Below, piece by piece: positions 41,965 to 49,233 of a stretch of 64,000 nt of DNA. The translations under genes and the position numbers were made by a program. How positions within the stretch are numbered: position 1 is the stretch's first letter; the number at the start of each line of letters is the position of its first letter. This stretch comes from JANJUB01 sp031386985 (GTDB lineage Bacteria > Armatimonadota > Fimbriimonadia > Fimbriimonadales > Fimbriimonadaceae), in the NCBI GenBank assembly GCA_031386985.1, contig JANNCV010000001.1, positions 1 through 64,000 of the forward strand, in the 5' to 3' direction. The notes under the pieces are model-generated. The model did no database searches. It saw only the letters and a program-made list of their open reading frames with translations, and had not been told where the DNA came from.

Positions 41965-43332
41965 CTAGCAAACCTGGAATTCAGGTGACCCAAAAATGAC
42001 TCTTCCAACCGCCGCCGCCACCGCATTGGCATTGCGACCCGACACTGAGCCGCCCGAGGCTTTGATTGCCGCCTCCACCAAGATGTCCACTTTGGCTTGA
42101 GGTAGCTCAGCATCGAAGATGCTCAGGAGTTTCTCAACTGCCGCACGTGGTTCATCTGAATCGAGTAGGGAAGCGAACTGAGCGCCAGCACCGCGCCCGC
42201 TGAACAAACGATCGGCCCATTTCACCCTCTCAATCATTGTCGCTGAAGTAATCCAACTCGTCCCCGGCTTCCATCCCGAAACGTCGGGGGGAGCCATGAG
42301 CTCCATTCCCATACGATTATTGGCAAGCCGAATCGCGTTAAATGCGGGAGCCGGTTTTCCGTCGGTTGGCAATGGAGTTGCACCCAGGCCAAGCTGCCGA
42401 GCCGTCACGATCGTAACATCCAGTGGGTTCTTTATTAGCTTCCGATAAGCTTTCGCCGAGTAAAACTCGGGGGACTCCATTATTGAGCGCAAAAGTGCGC
42501 CCACATCGAGCCCTGATGAACGGAAAACGGTAGCGTGCCGCTCAATCAAGCCTTGATCGGGCGAATCATAAACGAACCACTCCCACAGCTTCCTGGTCAA
42601 GAATAGCGCGGTTTGCGGATGCTGGCAAAGAATATCCAAAACGTCCTCGCCTGACAGATCGCCGGTTTTGCCCAACACCATCTTTTTTCCGGCGTCATGA
42701 TCGCTTTCGTTGAAAACAAATCGGGTCTTTCGGGGGATTTCGGCATCAGGTTTTGCTCTCGCTCGCTTTTGGAAGGTCCATCCCGTAAATGCTCGAGCCG
42801 CCTCTTGGACGTCCTTCTCGGAGTAGTTCCCAACCCCCAAAGTAAACAGTTCCATCACTTCACGGGCAAAGTTCTCATTAGGCTTACCCGCAACATTGAG
42901 ATGATTATCCAACCAATAAACCATCGCAGGATCTTTGCTGACCTCAGATAACAGCGTGGAAAACTTCCCGGTTGCGTTGCGTCGGAAAATCTCATTTTGA
43001 TCGGCGAGCAGGTAACCAGAACTGACCTTTACTCCGCTCGTTGCAAAGTGATTGTGCCAAAAGACAACCATCCGCTCCTGGAGGGGCCGCTTGGTTCGAA
43101 TCAAAACCTGCGTCCACCAACCGCAAGCTTGGTCAGGCTTGAAGTTGTTGTTCTTCTGAGGGGAAAAGGCCTCTTGATCCTGCAAGTTATCGTCGGGGAT
43201 CGAACCGAAATCAAGGAGCAGATCTATTGCTCCCTTAAGCCCATTTTTGCCGTAAAACTCGAGCTCTTGTTCGCTCGCACCGAGTCCAAATCGGCGCAAC
43301 AAATGGGCGATCTTCTGTCGTTCGGTTTGCAT
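41965..43332 (-). CDS. DUF1800 family protein
   Basis: This 455-aa protein has the family opening KIAHLLRRFGLGASEQELEF, then MVVFWHNHFATSGVKVSSGY near 115 and NENFAREVMELFTLGVGNYS near 160. Also present are ARAFTGWTF near 185 and APPDVSGWKPGTSWITSATM near 345. DUF1800 proteins are common in Planctomycetes, Verrucomicrobia and Armatimonadota, usually beside a DUF1501 partner that is absent here. Biochemical function is unknown; many are exported, but no signal peptide is seen with this start. The ATG at 43332 is chosen because the upstream frame enters the PBP gene, which ends 15 nt before. Confidence 0.88.
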   Translation of the reverse strand: MQTERQKIAHLLRRFGLGASEQELEFYGKNGLKGAIDLLLDFGSIPDDNLQDQEAFSPQKNNNFKPDQACGWWTQVLIRTKRPLQERMVVFWHNHFATSGVKVSSGYLLADQNEIFRRNATGKFSTLLSEVSKDPAMVYWLDNHLNVAGKPNENFAREVMELFTLGVGNYSEKDVQEAARAFTGWTFQKRARAKPDAEIPRKTRFVFNESDHDAGKKMVLGKTGDLSGEDVLDILCQHPQTALFLTRKLWEWFVYDSPDQGLIERHATVFRSSGLDVGALLRSIMESPEFYSAKAYRKLIKNPLDVTIVTARQLGLGATPLPTDGKPAPAFNAIRLANNRMGMELMAPPDVSGWKPGTSWITSATMIERVKWADRLFSGRGAGAQFASLLDSDEPRAAVEKLLSIFDAELPQAKVDILVEAAIKASGGSVSGRNANAVAAAVGRVIFGSPEFQVC

Positions 43333-43346
43333 GCCAGGGTAGACGG

Positions 43347-45635
43347 TTAGTGGCGGTGAGAGTTCACCGGGTCTTGGCTGTGCTTTCGACACCAGCGACG
43401 CGGTGCGCCCGATGGTGAGAAATTTCTCGTTTGAGTTTCGGGGCAATAGATGGTGGCTTTTAGCCCGGTGTCTGCGCAGACCTCAACTGCGACGACCCCT
43501 TGCTCGGCGGGTGACTCGCGCTGCGGAGGCGAGGTTGGTTCCGGCTTGTTTGGTTTAGTTGTATCCGGTTCCGAAGTGACCGGCGGTTTCTCTTCAATCG
43601 GCGGATCAAAGACCGGTGGCTCAATCGTCGTTGTCCTTTCTTCCGGCTTCACGGAAGTAGCCTCTACAAACGAATCTGCCCGCTCTAACGATTTGCCGTT
43701 CTGCGCTTTGCCTCGGCCAAACATCTTTTGCGCCTTGGCCATCACTTGCGTCCAAATCTTAACGGTAACGGTTCCACCAAATGTTCGGGAGTTCATAGGT
43801 TCGTAAACCCAACTTTTTCCGCTTTTACTTCGTTGCTCGTTCGAAATCCAACCGATTCCCACAAGATTATTGGTATATCCCGCAAACCAAGCATCTTTGT
43901 TCTCTTGGGTTGTTCCGGTTTTGCCGCGCGCGTCCTTAATCACACCCGCTCTTGTACCGGTTCCACCCGTGACAACCCCCCGAAGGCAGGAGTCCATATA
44001 GTTGGCCACGCCCGCGTCCAGTTGGCGCATAAGTATCTCAGGCTGCCACTGTTTAACAAGCTGCTCGTTAGGACCGGTGATCTTTATCACGGGCCGAGGC
44101 ACAACCCGATTGCCCCCGGTCATGAAAACTGTATACGCCTCTGCCATCTCTAGGGGCGATACATCGTTGACGCCAAGAGCCATGGACATATGAGGCTCAA
44201 TCGAACTAAAACCAAACGCATCTCGGGCGTACCTGGCCGCCGTCTGGGGGCCAACTTTTTCGGTTACCCAAACCGCGGGCAAGTTCATAGAGTGAGCGAT
44301 GGCGGTTGGAATGGAGACAACCCCACCGTGCTTTCCTCCAGAGTTCTCAGGATTCCAACCGGCAATTGCGGTGTACAGCTCATTTGAAATGCTGTCGCCA
44401 GGGCTAATTGCGCCGGTAGCTAAGGCCGATGCGTAGATGAACGGCTTAAAACTCGAACCGGGCTGTCGTTTGCCCTGAGAAACCATGTTGAACTGATTCC
44501 GATTGTAATCAACGCCGCCTTGCATCGCTAGAACTTTGCCCGTGGTATCCATCAGCACAAAGGCGGCCGTCTTGACCCCCATCCGTTTGTTATTTTTTAC
44601 AACATCCTTAACGGCATCTTCGGCCTCGTTTTGGAGGGTTGGATTGAGGCTCGTATAGATCTTATAGCCCCCCTTCTTAAAATCAAGGTTGGGCATTTCC
44701 TTCGCCAGATAATCCAAAACGTAGTGAGTGAAATAGGGGTAAGCGGCGATCTTCTCGCCACTTTCAAAAGACTGTCGCCTAAGCTTGATGGGCTCGTTTT
44801 TGGCGGCCTTGTAGTCTGTATCGCTGAGCCATTTCTTGCCGTTATCGTCAACTTCCTCGTTCATGATTCGCAAAACGACATTGCGGTTTTGCGTCGCAGT
44901 TTCAATGTCAGCGAAAGGATTTTCCTGGGTTGGTCGCCTCACGCAACGAACAATCATCGCCGCTTCCGCCGGAGTTAGGCTTTTGAGGCTCTTTCCAAAA
45001 TAAACCTGCGCGGCGGCTTTGATGCCGTAAGCTCCGTTACCGTAGAAGATTTCATTCAAGTAAGTCTTGAGGATTTCGGGCTTTTGCATCAGGCGCTCCA
45101 TCTGCAGGGCCATGCAGACATCGCTTATCTTTCTTCCAAAATCTTTTTCTGAGTTGGTGAAAAGGCGTTTGCAAAGTTGCATCGTAATCGTTGAACCGCC
45201 CTGAGCTGAGCGACCGCTACGAATCAGTCGCGGGGCCGTCACGATTGAGCGAGCGGCAGCAATGTAGTCAACGCCATCGTGTTTGAAGAAGCGCTTGTCT
45301 TCGGCCGCGAGCGTCGCGTAGATGACTGTCATGGGGATTTCACTGTAATCCGTAATTGGTTTTCGATAAACCGCGCTGGCTCGATAGAGCACCGTTCCAT
45401 CGCTGGCGTAAATGAAAGAGGGGTTGACGGCGATGCTGTCTAGCTTGGATGGCAAATTTTCAATTTTCTTTTCGGCCTTTTTGAACTCATTGAAGACAAA
45501 CATTCCCCCAATGAATCCACCGATCATCAAGAGGCCGAATGCGCACGTCAAGCTGATTTTTAGCCACTTAACCCAAGCTGGTCGCTTCTTGCGCGCTTTC
45601 GTTCCAAATCTACCCGTTGCTACTCTTGTCGCCAT
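43347..45635 (-). CDS. Class A penicillin-binding protein (PBP1A type)
   Basis: This 762-aa bifunctional peptidoglycan synthase has a basic cytoplasmic tail, one transmembrane helix (about 25-50, SLTCAFGLLMIGGFIGGMFV) and a GT51 domain (EDKRFFKHDGVDYIAAARSI, QGGSTITMQLCKRLF). The transpeptidase domain has PGSSFKPFIYASAL with the catalytic Ser in SSFK, the SxN-type HSMNLPAVW and KTGTTQENKDAWFAGYTN. The C-terminal tail is Pro/Thr/Glu-rich and ends in a short Cys-containing segment (VCADTGLKATIYCPE). The start at 45635 gives the usual N-terminus; the longer open frame is antisense to rplU. Confidence 0.95.
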   Translation of the reverse strand: MATRVATGRFGTKARKKRPAWVKWLKISLTCAFGLLMIGGFIGGMFVFNEFKKAEKKIENLPSKLDSIAVNPSFIYASDGTVLYRASAVYRKPITDYSEIPMTVIYATLAAEDKRFFKHDGVDYIAAARSIVTAPRLIRSGRSAQGGSTITMQLCKRLFTNSEKDFGRKISDVCMALQMERLMQKPEILKTYLNEIFYGNGAYGIKAAAQVYFGKSLKSLTPAEAAMIVRCVRRPTQENPFADIETATQNRNVVLRIMNEEVDDNGKKWLSDTDYKAAKNEPIKLRRQSFESGEKIAAYPYFTHYVLDYLAKEMPNLDFKKGGYKIYTSLNPTLQNEAEDAVKDVVKNNKRMGVKTAAFVLMDTTGKVLAMQGGVDYNRNQFNMVSQGKRQPGSSFKPFIYASALATGAISPGDSISNELYTAIAGWNPENSGGKHGGVVSIPTAIAHSMNLPAVWVTEKVGPQTAARYARDAFGFSSIEPHMSMALGVNDVSPLEMAEAYTVFMTGGNRVVPRPVIKITGPNEQLVKQWQPEILMRQLDAGVANYMDSCLRGVVTGGTGTRAGVIKDARGKTGTTQENKDAWFAGYTNNLVGIGWISNEQRSKSGKSWVYEPMNSRTFGGTVTVKIWTQVMAKAQKMFGRGKAQNGKSLERADSFVEATSVKPEERTTTIEPPVFDPPIEEKPPVTSEPDTTKPNKPEPTSPPQRESPAEQGVVAVEVCADTGLKATIYCPETQTRNFSPSGAPRRWCRKHSQDPVNSHRH

Positions 45636-45830
45636 AAGCTTTAAGAAGTATGACGAGCGCAATGGGGTGGGCGTTTCTTTTGGGACGTATGACGAGTAGG
45701 ACATTTGCGTCCAACAAGTCCCGCCTCCTACTGGTCCCACCGCCCCCCACCGCCAAGCCATTGCAAAGCTACCCCCAAATATGTCATCATTTACCTTCCC
45801 AACCAAAAGCTGGTGGGTTAGGTTTAGATC
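45636..45830. other. 195-nt region between PBP and rplU
   Basis: This divergent region holds the promoters of pbp (minus) and the rplU operon (plus). No L21-leader structure is recognised. TTTAGAT at 45823-45829 lies just before the rplU ATG but is a poor -10 match. No coding sequence is convincing. Confidence 0.4.
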
Positions 45831-46145
45831 ATGTACGCGATAGTTAAGACTGGTGGCAAACAATATCGAGCGGAAAAAGACGAGACGTTTCTCGTGGATA
45901 AGCTCGTCGGCGAAGCGGGTTCCAAGTTGGATTTGGCTGAAGTTGTGATGGTTTGCGATGGCGATAAGATTGCCATAGGTTCTCCTTTTGTAAAGGGTGC
46001 CAGCGTCAAAGCCGAGATCGTTCGCCAGGTAAAGGCGAAGAAGATTGACGGTTTCAACTATAAGGCCAAGAAAAACGAGCGCAAGCGCTGGGGCCACCGT
46101 GCGGAAATGACCGAAATAAGAATTACGGATGTAAAAGCAGGCTAA
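45831..46145 (+). CDS. rplU: Ribosomal protein bL21
   Basis: This 104-aa large-subunit protein has MYAIVKTGGKQYRAEKDETF at the start. KLDLAEVVMVCDGDKIAIGS is near 38 and KIDGFNYKAKKNERKRWGHR near 73, with TEIRITDVKAG at the end, all as expected for the family. It is followed after 2 nt by rpmA, the usual pairing. Confidence 0.97.
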   Translation: MYAIVKTGGKQYRAEKDETFLVDKLVGEAGSKLDLAEVVMVCDGDKIAIGSPFVKGASVKAEIVRQVKAKKIDGFNYKAKKNERKRWGHRAEMTEIRITDVKAG

Positions 46146-46147
46146 CC

Positions 46148-46405
46148 ATGGCACATAAGAAAGGACAAGGCTCCACACGAAACGGTCGCGATTCAAACTC
46201 GCAAAGACTTGGAGTCAAGAAATATGGCGGAGAAGTTGTGAAAGCTGGACATATCATTGTTCGCCAGCGCGGTACCAAGCTTTACCCTGGCATCAACGTG
46301 GGCATGGGCAATGACCACACCCTTTATTCGCTGATCGCTGGCCAAGTTAAGTTTGAGGGCCCCAAAGCCAAGCGACGCGTAAGCGTTTACGCCGCCGAAG
46401 CCTGA
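46148..46405 (+). CDS. rpmA: Ribosomal protein bL27
   Basis: This 85-aa protein starts MAHKKGQGSTRNGRDSNSQR and continues GVKKYGGEVVKAGHIIVRQR and GTKLYPGINVGMGNDHTLYS, matching bL27 closely. The N-terminal tail reaches the peptidyl-transferase centre. There is no Firmicutes-type cleaved N-terminal extension. It is followed by coaE after 19 nt. Confidence 0.97.
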   Translation: MAHKKGQGSTRNGRDSNSQRLGVKKYGGEVVKAGHIIVRQRGTKLYPGINVGMGNDHTLYSLIAGQVKFEGPKAKRRVSVYAAEA

Positions 46406-46424
46406 TAAATCGCAGCGCGATCAA

Positions 46425-46961
46425 ATGATCGGACTCACGGGCGGGATAGCGGAAGGCAAATCAACCGTTCTCGGTTTCCTTCAGGATGCGGGGTTTTTCA
46501 CAGTTTCCGCTGACTCGGTAGCCCGGGAAGTTTTTGAGTCCCCCGAGATAAACCAAAAAATCGCCGCAGTTTTTGGGCTCGAACAAGCAACTCGCGAGGC
46601 CGTTAGATCAAAAATCGCTCAGTTCCCCCGGTTAAGACGCTCCCTCAATCAACTTATGCACGGCCAGGTCTTAGATCGCATCATGGCATCGGGCGCAGAT
46701 TTCGCGGAAATCCCTCTGCTAATTGAAACTTGTCTGACTCGTAACTTTGAGGGCATCTGGGTGGTAACTTGCGGGCCCGAAGAACAGCTTTCCAGACTCA
46801 CAGTCCGCCTCAGAGACGCTGATTTGGCCAAGTCACTTTTGCGGACGCAACTTCCAACTTTTGCAAAAGTGCCCTTCGCGGATCGAATTGTTCGAACCAA
46901 TGAGCCGCTAGACTCCGTCAAGGCCTTTGTACAGTTCTGTGCTAAGCAAGATTTGCGCTAG
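46425..46961 (+). CDS. coaE: Dephospho-CoA kinase
   Basis: This 178-aa kinase catalyses the last step of coenzyme A synthesis. It has the P-loop MIGLTGGIAEGKSTVLGFL, then TVSADSVAREVFE (the Asp of the substrate site) and EIPLLIETCLTRNFEGIWVV near 95. It is about 20 residues shorter than typical CoaE because the C-terminal helix ends early. No Shine-Dalgarno is evident; it probably belongs to the rplU-rpmA transcript. Confidence 0.9.
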   Translation: MIGLTGGIAEGKSTVLGFLQDAGFFTVSADSVAREVFESPEINQKIAAVFGLEQATREAVRSKIAQFPRLRRSLNQLMHGQVLDRIMASGADFAEIPLLIETCLTRNFEGIWVVTCGPEEQLSRLTVRLRDADLAKSLLRTQLPTFAKVPFADRIVRTNEPLDSVKAFVQFCAKQDLR

Positions 46962-46965
46962 GTAA

Positions 46966-46994
46966 TTGCGCCGGGCGTCTCATCGTGCTATACT
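46966..46994 (+). promoter_or_regulatory. Promoter of the surface-protein cluster
   Basis: TTGCGC (46966-46971) and TATACT (46989-46994) are separated by exactly 17 nt, the best sigma-70-type promoter seen in the window. Transcription would start near 47001, leaving a leader of about 130 nt before the GTG at 47131. Confidence 0.65.
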
Positions 46995-47000
46995 CACAAA

Positions 47001-47122
47001 CTCGGGAAAATGGTGGATGCCAATTCCTGCATCGGGTTGTGACCAACGGAGGTAACTTCGAAGTCAAATCCTGATGAAACTGCATCCAGGGAAAAAGAAA
47101 TATGAGGACCGTTAAGGAGGAC
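47001..47122 (+). ncRNA. Structured 5' leader, possible riboswitch or attenuator
   Basis: The 5' TGGATGC (47014-47020) can pair over 7 bp with GCATCCA at 47082-47088, closing a domain of about 60 nt. Alternatively, GATGC (47016-47020) can pair locally with GCATC (47029-47033). The two pairings exclude each other. Inside the domain are a small GTTG-TGAC-CAAC hairpin (47037-47048 region) and ACTTCGAAGT (47055-47064). AGGAGG of the downstream gene lies at about 47115-47120. The class is not recognised: it does not match the c-di-GMP, c-di-AMP, TPP, cobalamin or SAM consensus by eye. Confidence 0.45.
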
Positions 47123-47130
47123 TCGTCAAA

Positions 47131-49167
47131 GTGAGAAGCTTTTTAGAATCGCTATCGGGCAAATTGGTTTGTCATGCGGTAGCCGTAGCCTTAGTTATGC
47201 CATTCGTCGTTCTAGCGAGCGTACGACAGGCCCAAGCTCAAGGGGGACTCGCCAGTGACCCGCAGTGGGCAATTGTAGATTTTGTTGATAAATCAAAATC
47301 TTCAAAGCGCACGAACTCAAACTTGGGTTCGGACGCCGCCAACAAACTGCAGGAGGAGCTAGCGAAATCCCAAGAGACCGCCCGTGGTGCAAACGGTTTT
47401 CAAATGGTCCCACGCGAATCTGTCGCGCGGGGTGTTGAATCGTTGCAATACACGAACCCTGTCACTGATGCAACTAGCCTTATGCGCCTTGCTCAGGAAG
47501 TTTCGGCCAGCCGAATCGTGACCGGAGAAATCGTGGATTGGGGCATCAATACTGTTAATGGTGGCAAGCAAGCTGTTATCGCGGTTACGATTCGCGTTAT
47601 TGATGCATCTTCCGGTATCGCCATAAACGGCGCAACCGGTCAAGGTCGTTCTTCAATTCGCGCTGGTGCCGTTGATGACAAAGTCATTTTAGGCGAAGCG
47701 TTGAGCCAAGCATCGGCCCAAGCCGTTCCGACGTTGATCAAGCAGCAGCTTAGTGCCGCAGTATTGAATACAAAGTCAAATACCGAAGCCCTGATTAATG
47801 GCGGTTCGCGAAGTGGTTTCAAGCAGGGAATGAATGTTGTTGTCATGCGCGGTCCACGAGGCCGTGAGACCCAAGTTGCCACCGCTCGCGTCGAGTCGGT
47901 ATCGCTTGATGACGCAACGATTCGGGCTACAAATGTGGTTCAAGGCATTGCCCCTGGCGACCGAGTTGCCGTAATCTTTGAAGCGGTTGCGCCTCGGCCC
48001 GTAGGTGGCTCGTCCACTACTGGTCCTTCCGATTTCCGGCCCGAGACCCCCAAGAAAAAGGTTAATAGTGGTCAAATGATCACCGTTCTTCTTGTCCTTG
48101 GCTTGGTGGCCTTGTTGCTTTCTAACGGTAGAGCCAATAATAATGTGGCTGCTCATGACGTTGTCGCCCAAGCTGGTCTTGGAAGCAACGGCTCGGGTGA
48201 GCCTACGATTGAAGTTAGCTGGCGGCTAGACCTCTTCTTCCGAGGAAATCAGACCGTTCAATGGCAAGTTTTCCGTGATGACGTTTCCTTTATCCCAATC
48301 GGAACCGCCGAAGGTCAGTTCACGAAATTCGTGGATACGACCATAGATCGAACAGTTAACTACAATCAGCAAGATGAAATCTCAACTCTGATCTGTACAC
48401 AGCTTTCGGGACAGTCTTCGGATCAACTCGGTCTGGTTGTCGGTCGTCCTTACACCTACGCGGTGTCGGCGATCTACCGCATCAGCCGCCTCGATCTTCC
48501 CAATGGCTCAACCTCTGGAACCGGAACAACTGGAGCAACAGGTGCTACTGGCACAACAGGCACTACGGGTACTACGGGTGCTACAGGTGCGACTGGAGCT
48601 ACAGGTGCCACTGGCGCCACAGGTGCTACTGGCGCAACTGGTGCCACTGGAGCAACCGGTGGTACGGGTGCTACTGGTGCGACCGGTGGGACGGGTACTA
48701 CTGGTGCCGGAGATTTCTGCTTCTTCACGACGGGTAAAGCCGCCGCGCAGGGGTTTGCTACGGCTCTTAATCGAGTTGTGCTTGTCTCGCCCGCGGTGAA
48801 CGAAACGGTAACGACCTTCCGGTCCTTCTCGTTTAACTCCGCCGCCGTTGCCGCCTTCCCGATCCGAGTGGGTTATGTAATGCAGTTCTGCAAATCGCCA
48901 ACGTTCAGCGGCAAGGTCTTCACCTCGGCCGAGAAGGTTGCGGTTGGCGTGAGTGCTCAAAGCCTGTCGGTAGTCGCCCGTTTCCCTGGCGATAGCTGGA
49001 ATCAGTTCCTGGACGATAGCCTAGGCGTGAAAACCGGCGCTACCGATACGCAGGTCTGGTGGCGAGTTGGCGCACGAAACGTTGAAGACAGCCCAGGTCC
49101 TAAGCCAGATTCGGCTACAGGTCTCCGCTACGTCTTTGGCGCACCTCAGCCCTTCTCACGACCCTAA
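47131..49167 (+). CDS. CsgG/FlgT-like envelope protein with collagen-like Gly-X-Thr tract
   Basis: This 678-aa exported protein has a signal peptide (AVAVALVMPFVVLASVRQAQ). A CsgG/LpoB-type domain follows (about 45-205: WAIVDFVDKSKSSKR, ASRIVTGEIVDWG, VTIRVIDASSG). A FlgT-C-like small barrel follows (SGFKQGMNVVVMRGPRGRET ... GDRVAVIFE). One transmembrane helix comes next (MITVLLVLGLVALLLSNG), then a fibronectin-like segment. About 20 Gly-(Ala/Thr/Gly)-Thr triplets (about 462-527) follow, then a C-terminal domain with two cysteines. CsgG relatives form outer-membrane secretion pores or act in envelope assembly. The GTG start has an excellent AGGAGG. It is first in a cluster of surface proteins. 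Confidence 0.8.
   Translation: MRSFLESLSGKLVCHAVAVALVMPFVVLASVRQAQAQGGLASDPQWAIVDFVDKSKSSKRTNSNLGSDAANKLQEELAKSQETARGANGFQMVPRESVARGVESLQYTNPVTDATSLMRLAQEVSASRIVTGEIVDWGINTVNGGKQAVIAVTIRVIDASSGIAINGATGQGRSSIRAGAVDDKVILGEALSQASAQAVPTLIKQQLSAAVLNTKSNTEALINGGSRSGFKQGMNVVVMRGPRGRETQVATARVESVSLDDATIRATNVVQGIAPGDRVAVIFEAVAPRPVGGSSTTGPSDFRPETPKKKVNSGQMITVLLVLGLVALLLSNGRANNNVAAHDVVAQAGLGSNGSGEPTIEVSWRLDLFFRGNQTVQWQVFRDDVSFIPIGTAEGQFTKFVDTTIDRTVNYNQQDEISTLICTQLSGQSSDQLGLVVGRPYTYAVSAIYRISRLDLPNGSTSGTGTTGATGATGTTGTTGTTGATGATGATGATGATGATGATGATGATGGTGATGATGGTGTTGAGDFCFFTTGKAAAQGFATALNRVVLVSPAVNETVTTFRSFSFNSAAVAAFPIRVGYVMQFCKSPTFSGKVFTSAEKVAVGVSAQSLSVVARFPGDSWNQFLDDSLGVKTGATDTQVWWRVGARNVEDSPGPKPDSATGLRYVFGAPQPFSRP
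48517..48714 (+). repeat. Collagen-like Gly-X-Thr coding repeat
   Basis: About twenty 9-nt units encode Gly-Ala-Thr, Gly-Thr-Thr and Gly-Gly-Thr. Synonymous codons are thoroughly mixed (Gly GGA/GGT/GGC, Ala GCA/GCT/GCG/GCC, Thr ACA/ACT/ACG/ACC), so the repeat is conserved as protein, not as fresh DNA slippage. Proline is absent, and threonine fills every third position, as in exosporium-type collagen-like proteins. Confidence 0.85.
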
Positions 49168-49184
49168 CAAAACAAACAAAAATC

Positions 49185-49212
49185 GCTGGCCGGCGAACAT
49201 TTGCCGGCCAGC
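49185..49212 (+). promoter_or_regulatory. Intercistronic hairpin without T-tract
   Basis: GCTGGCCGGC (49185-49194) and GCCGGCCAGC (49203-49212) form a perfect 10-bp stem with an 8-nt loop between the CsgG-like gene and the next secreted protein gene. No run of T follows, so it is more likely an mRNA-stability or partial-attenuation element than a full terminator. Confidence 0.55.
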
Positions 49213-49233
49213 ACACCTCTTATAGGAATGTAT

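Noticed and set aside
45636..46196. N-terminal extension of the class A PBP over rplU
   Set aside because: It is antisense to the well-conserved bL21 gene; PBP starts at 45635.
47001..47122. c-di-GMP or c-di-AMP riboswitch identity for the leader
   Set aside because: Conserved cores of those classes could not be found by eye, so only a structured leader is claimed.
48474..48728. Pro-Val-Ala repeat protein on the minus strand
   Set aside because: It is the antisense reading of the Gly-X-Thr repeat and has no independent support.
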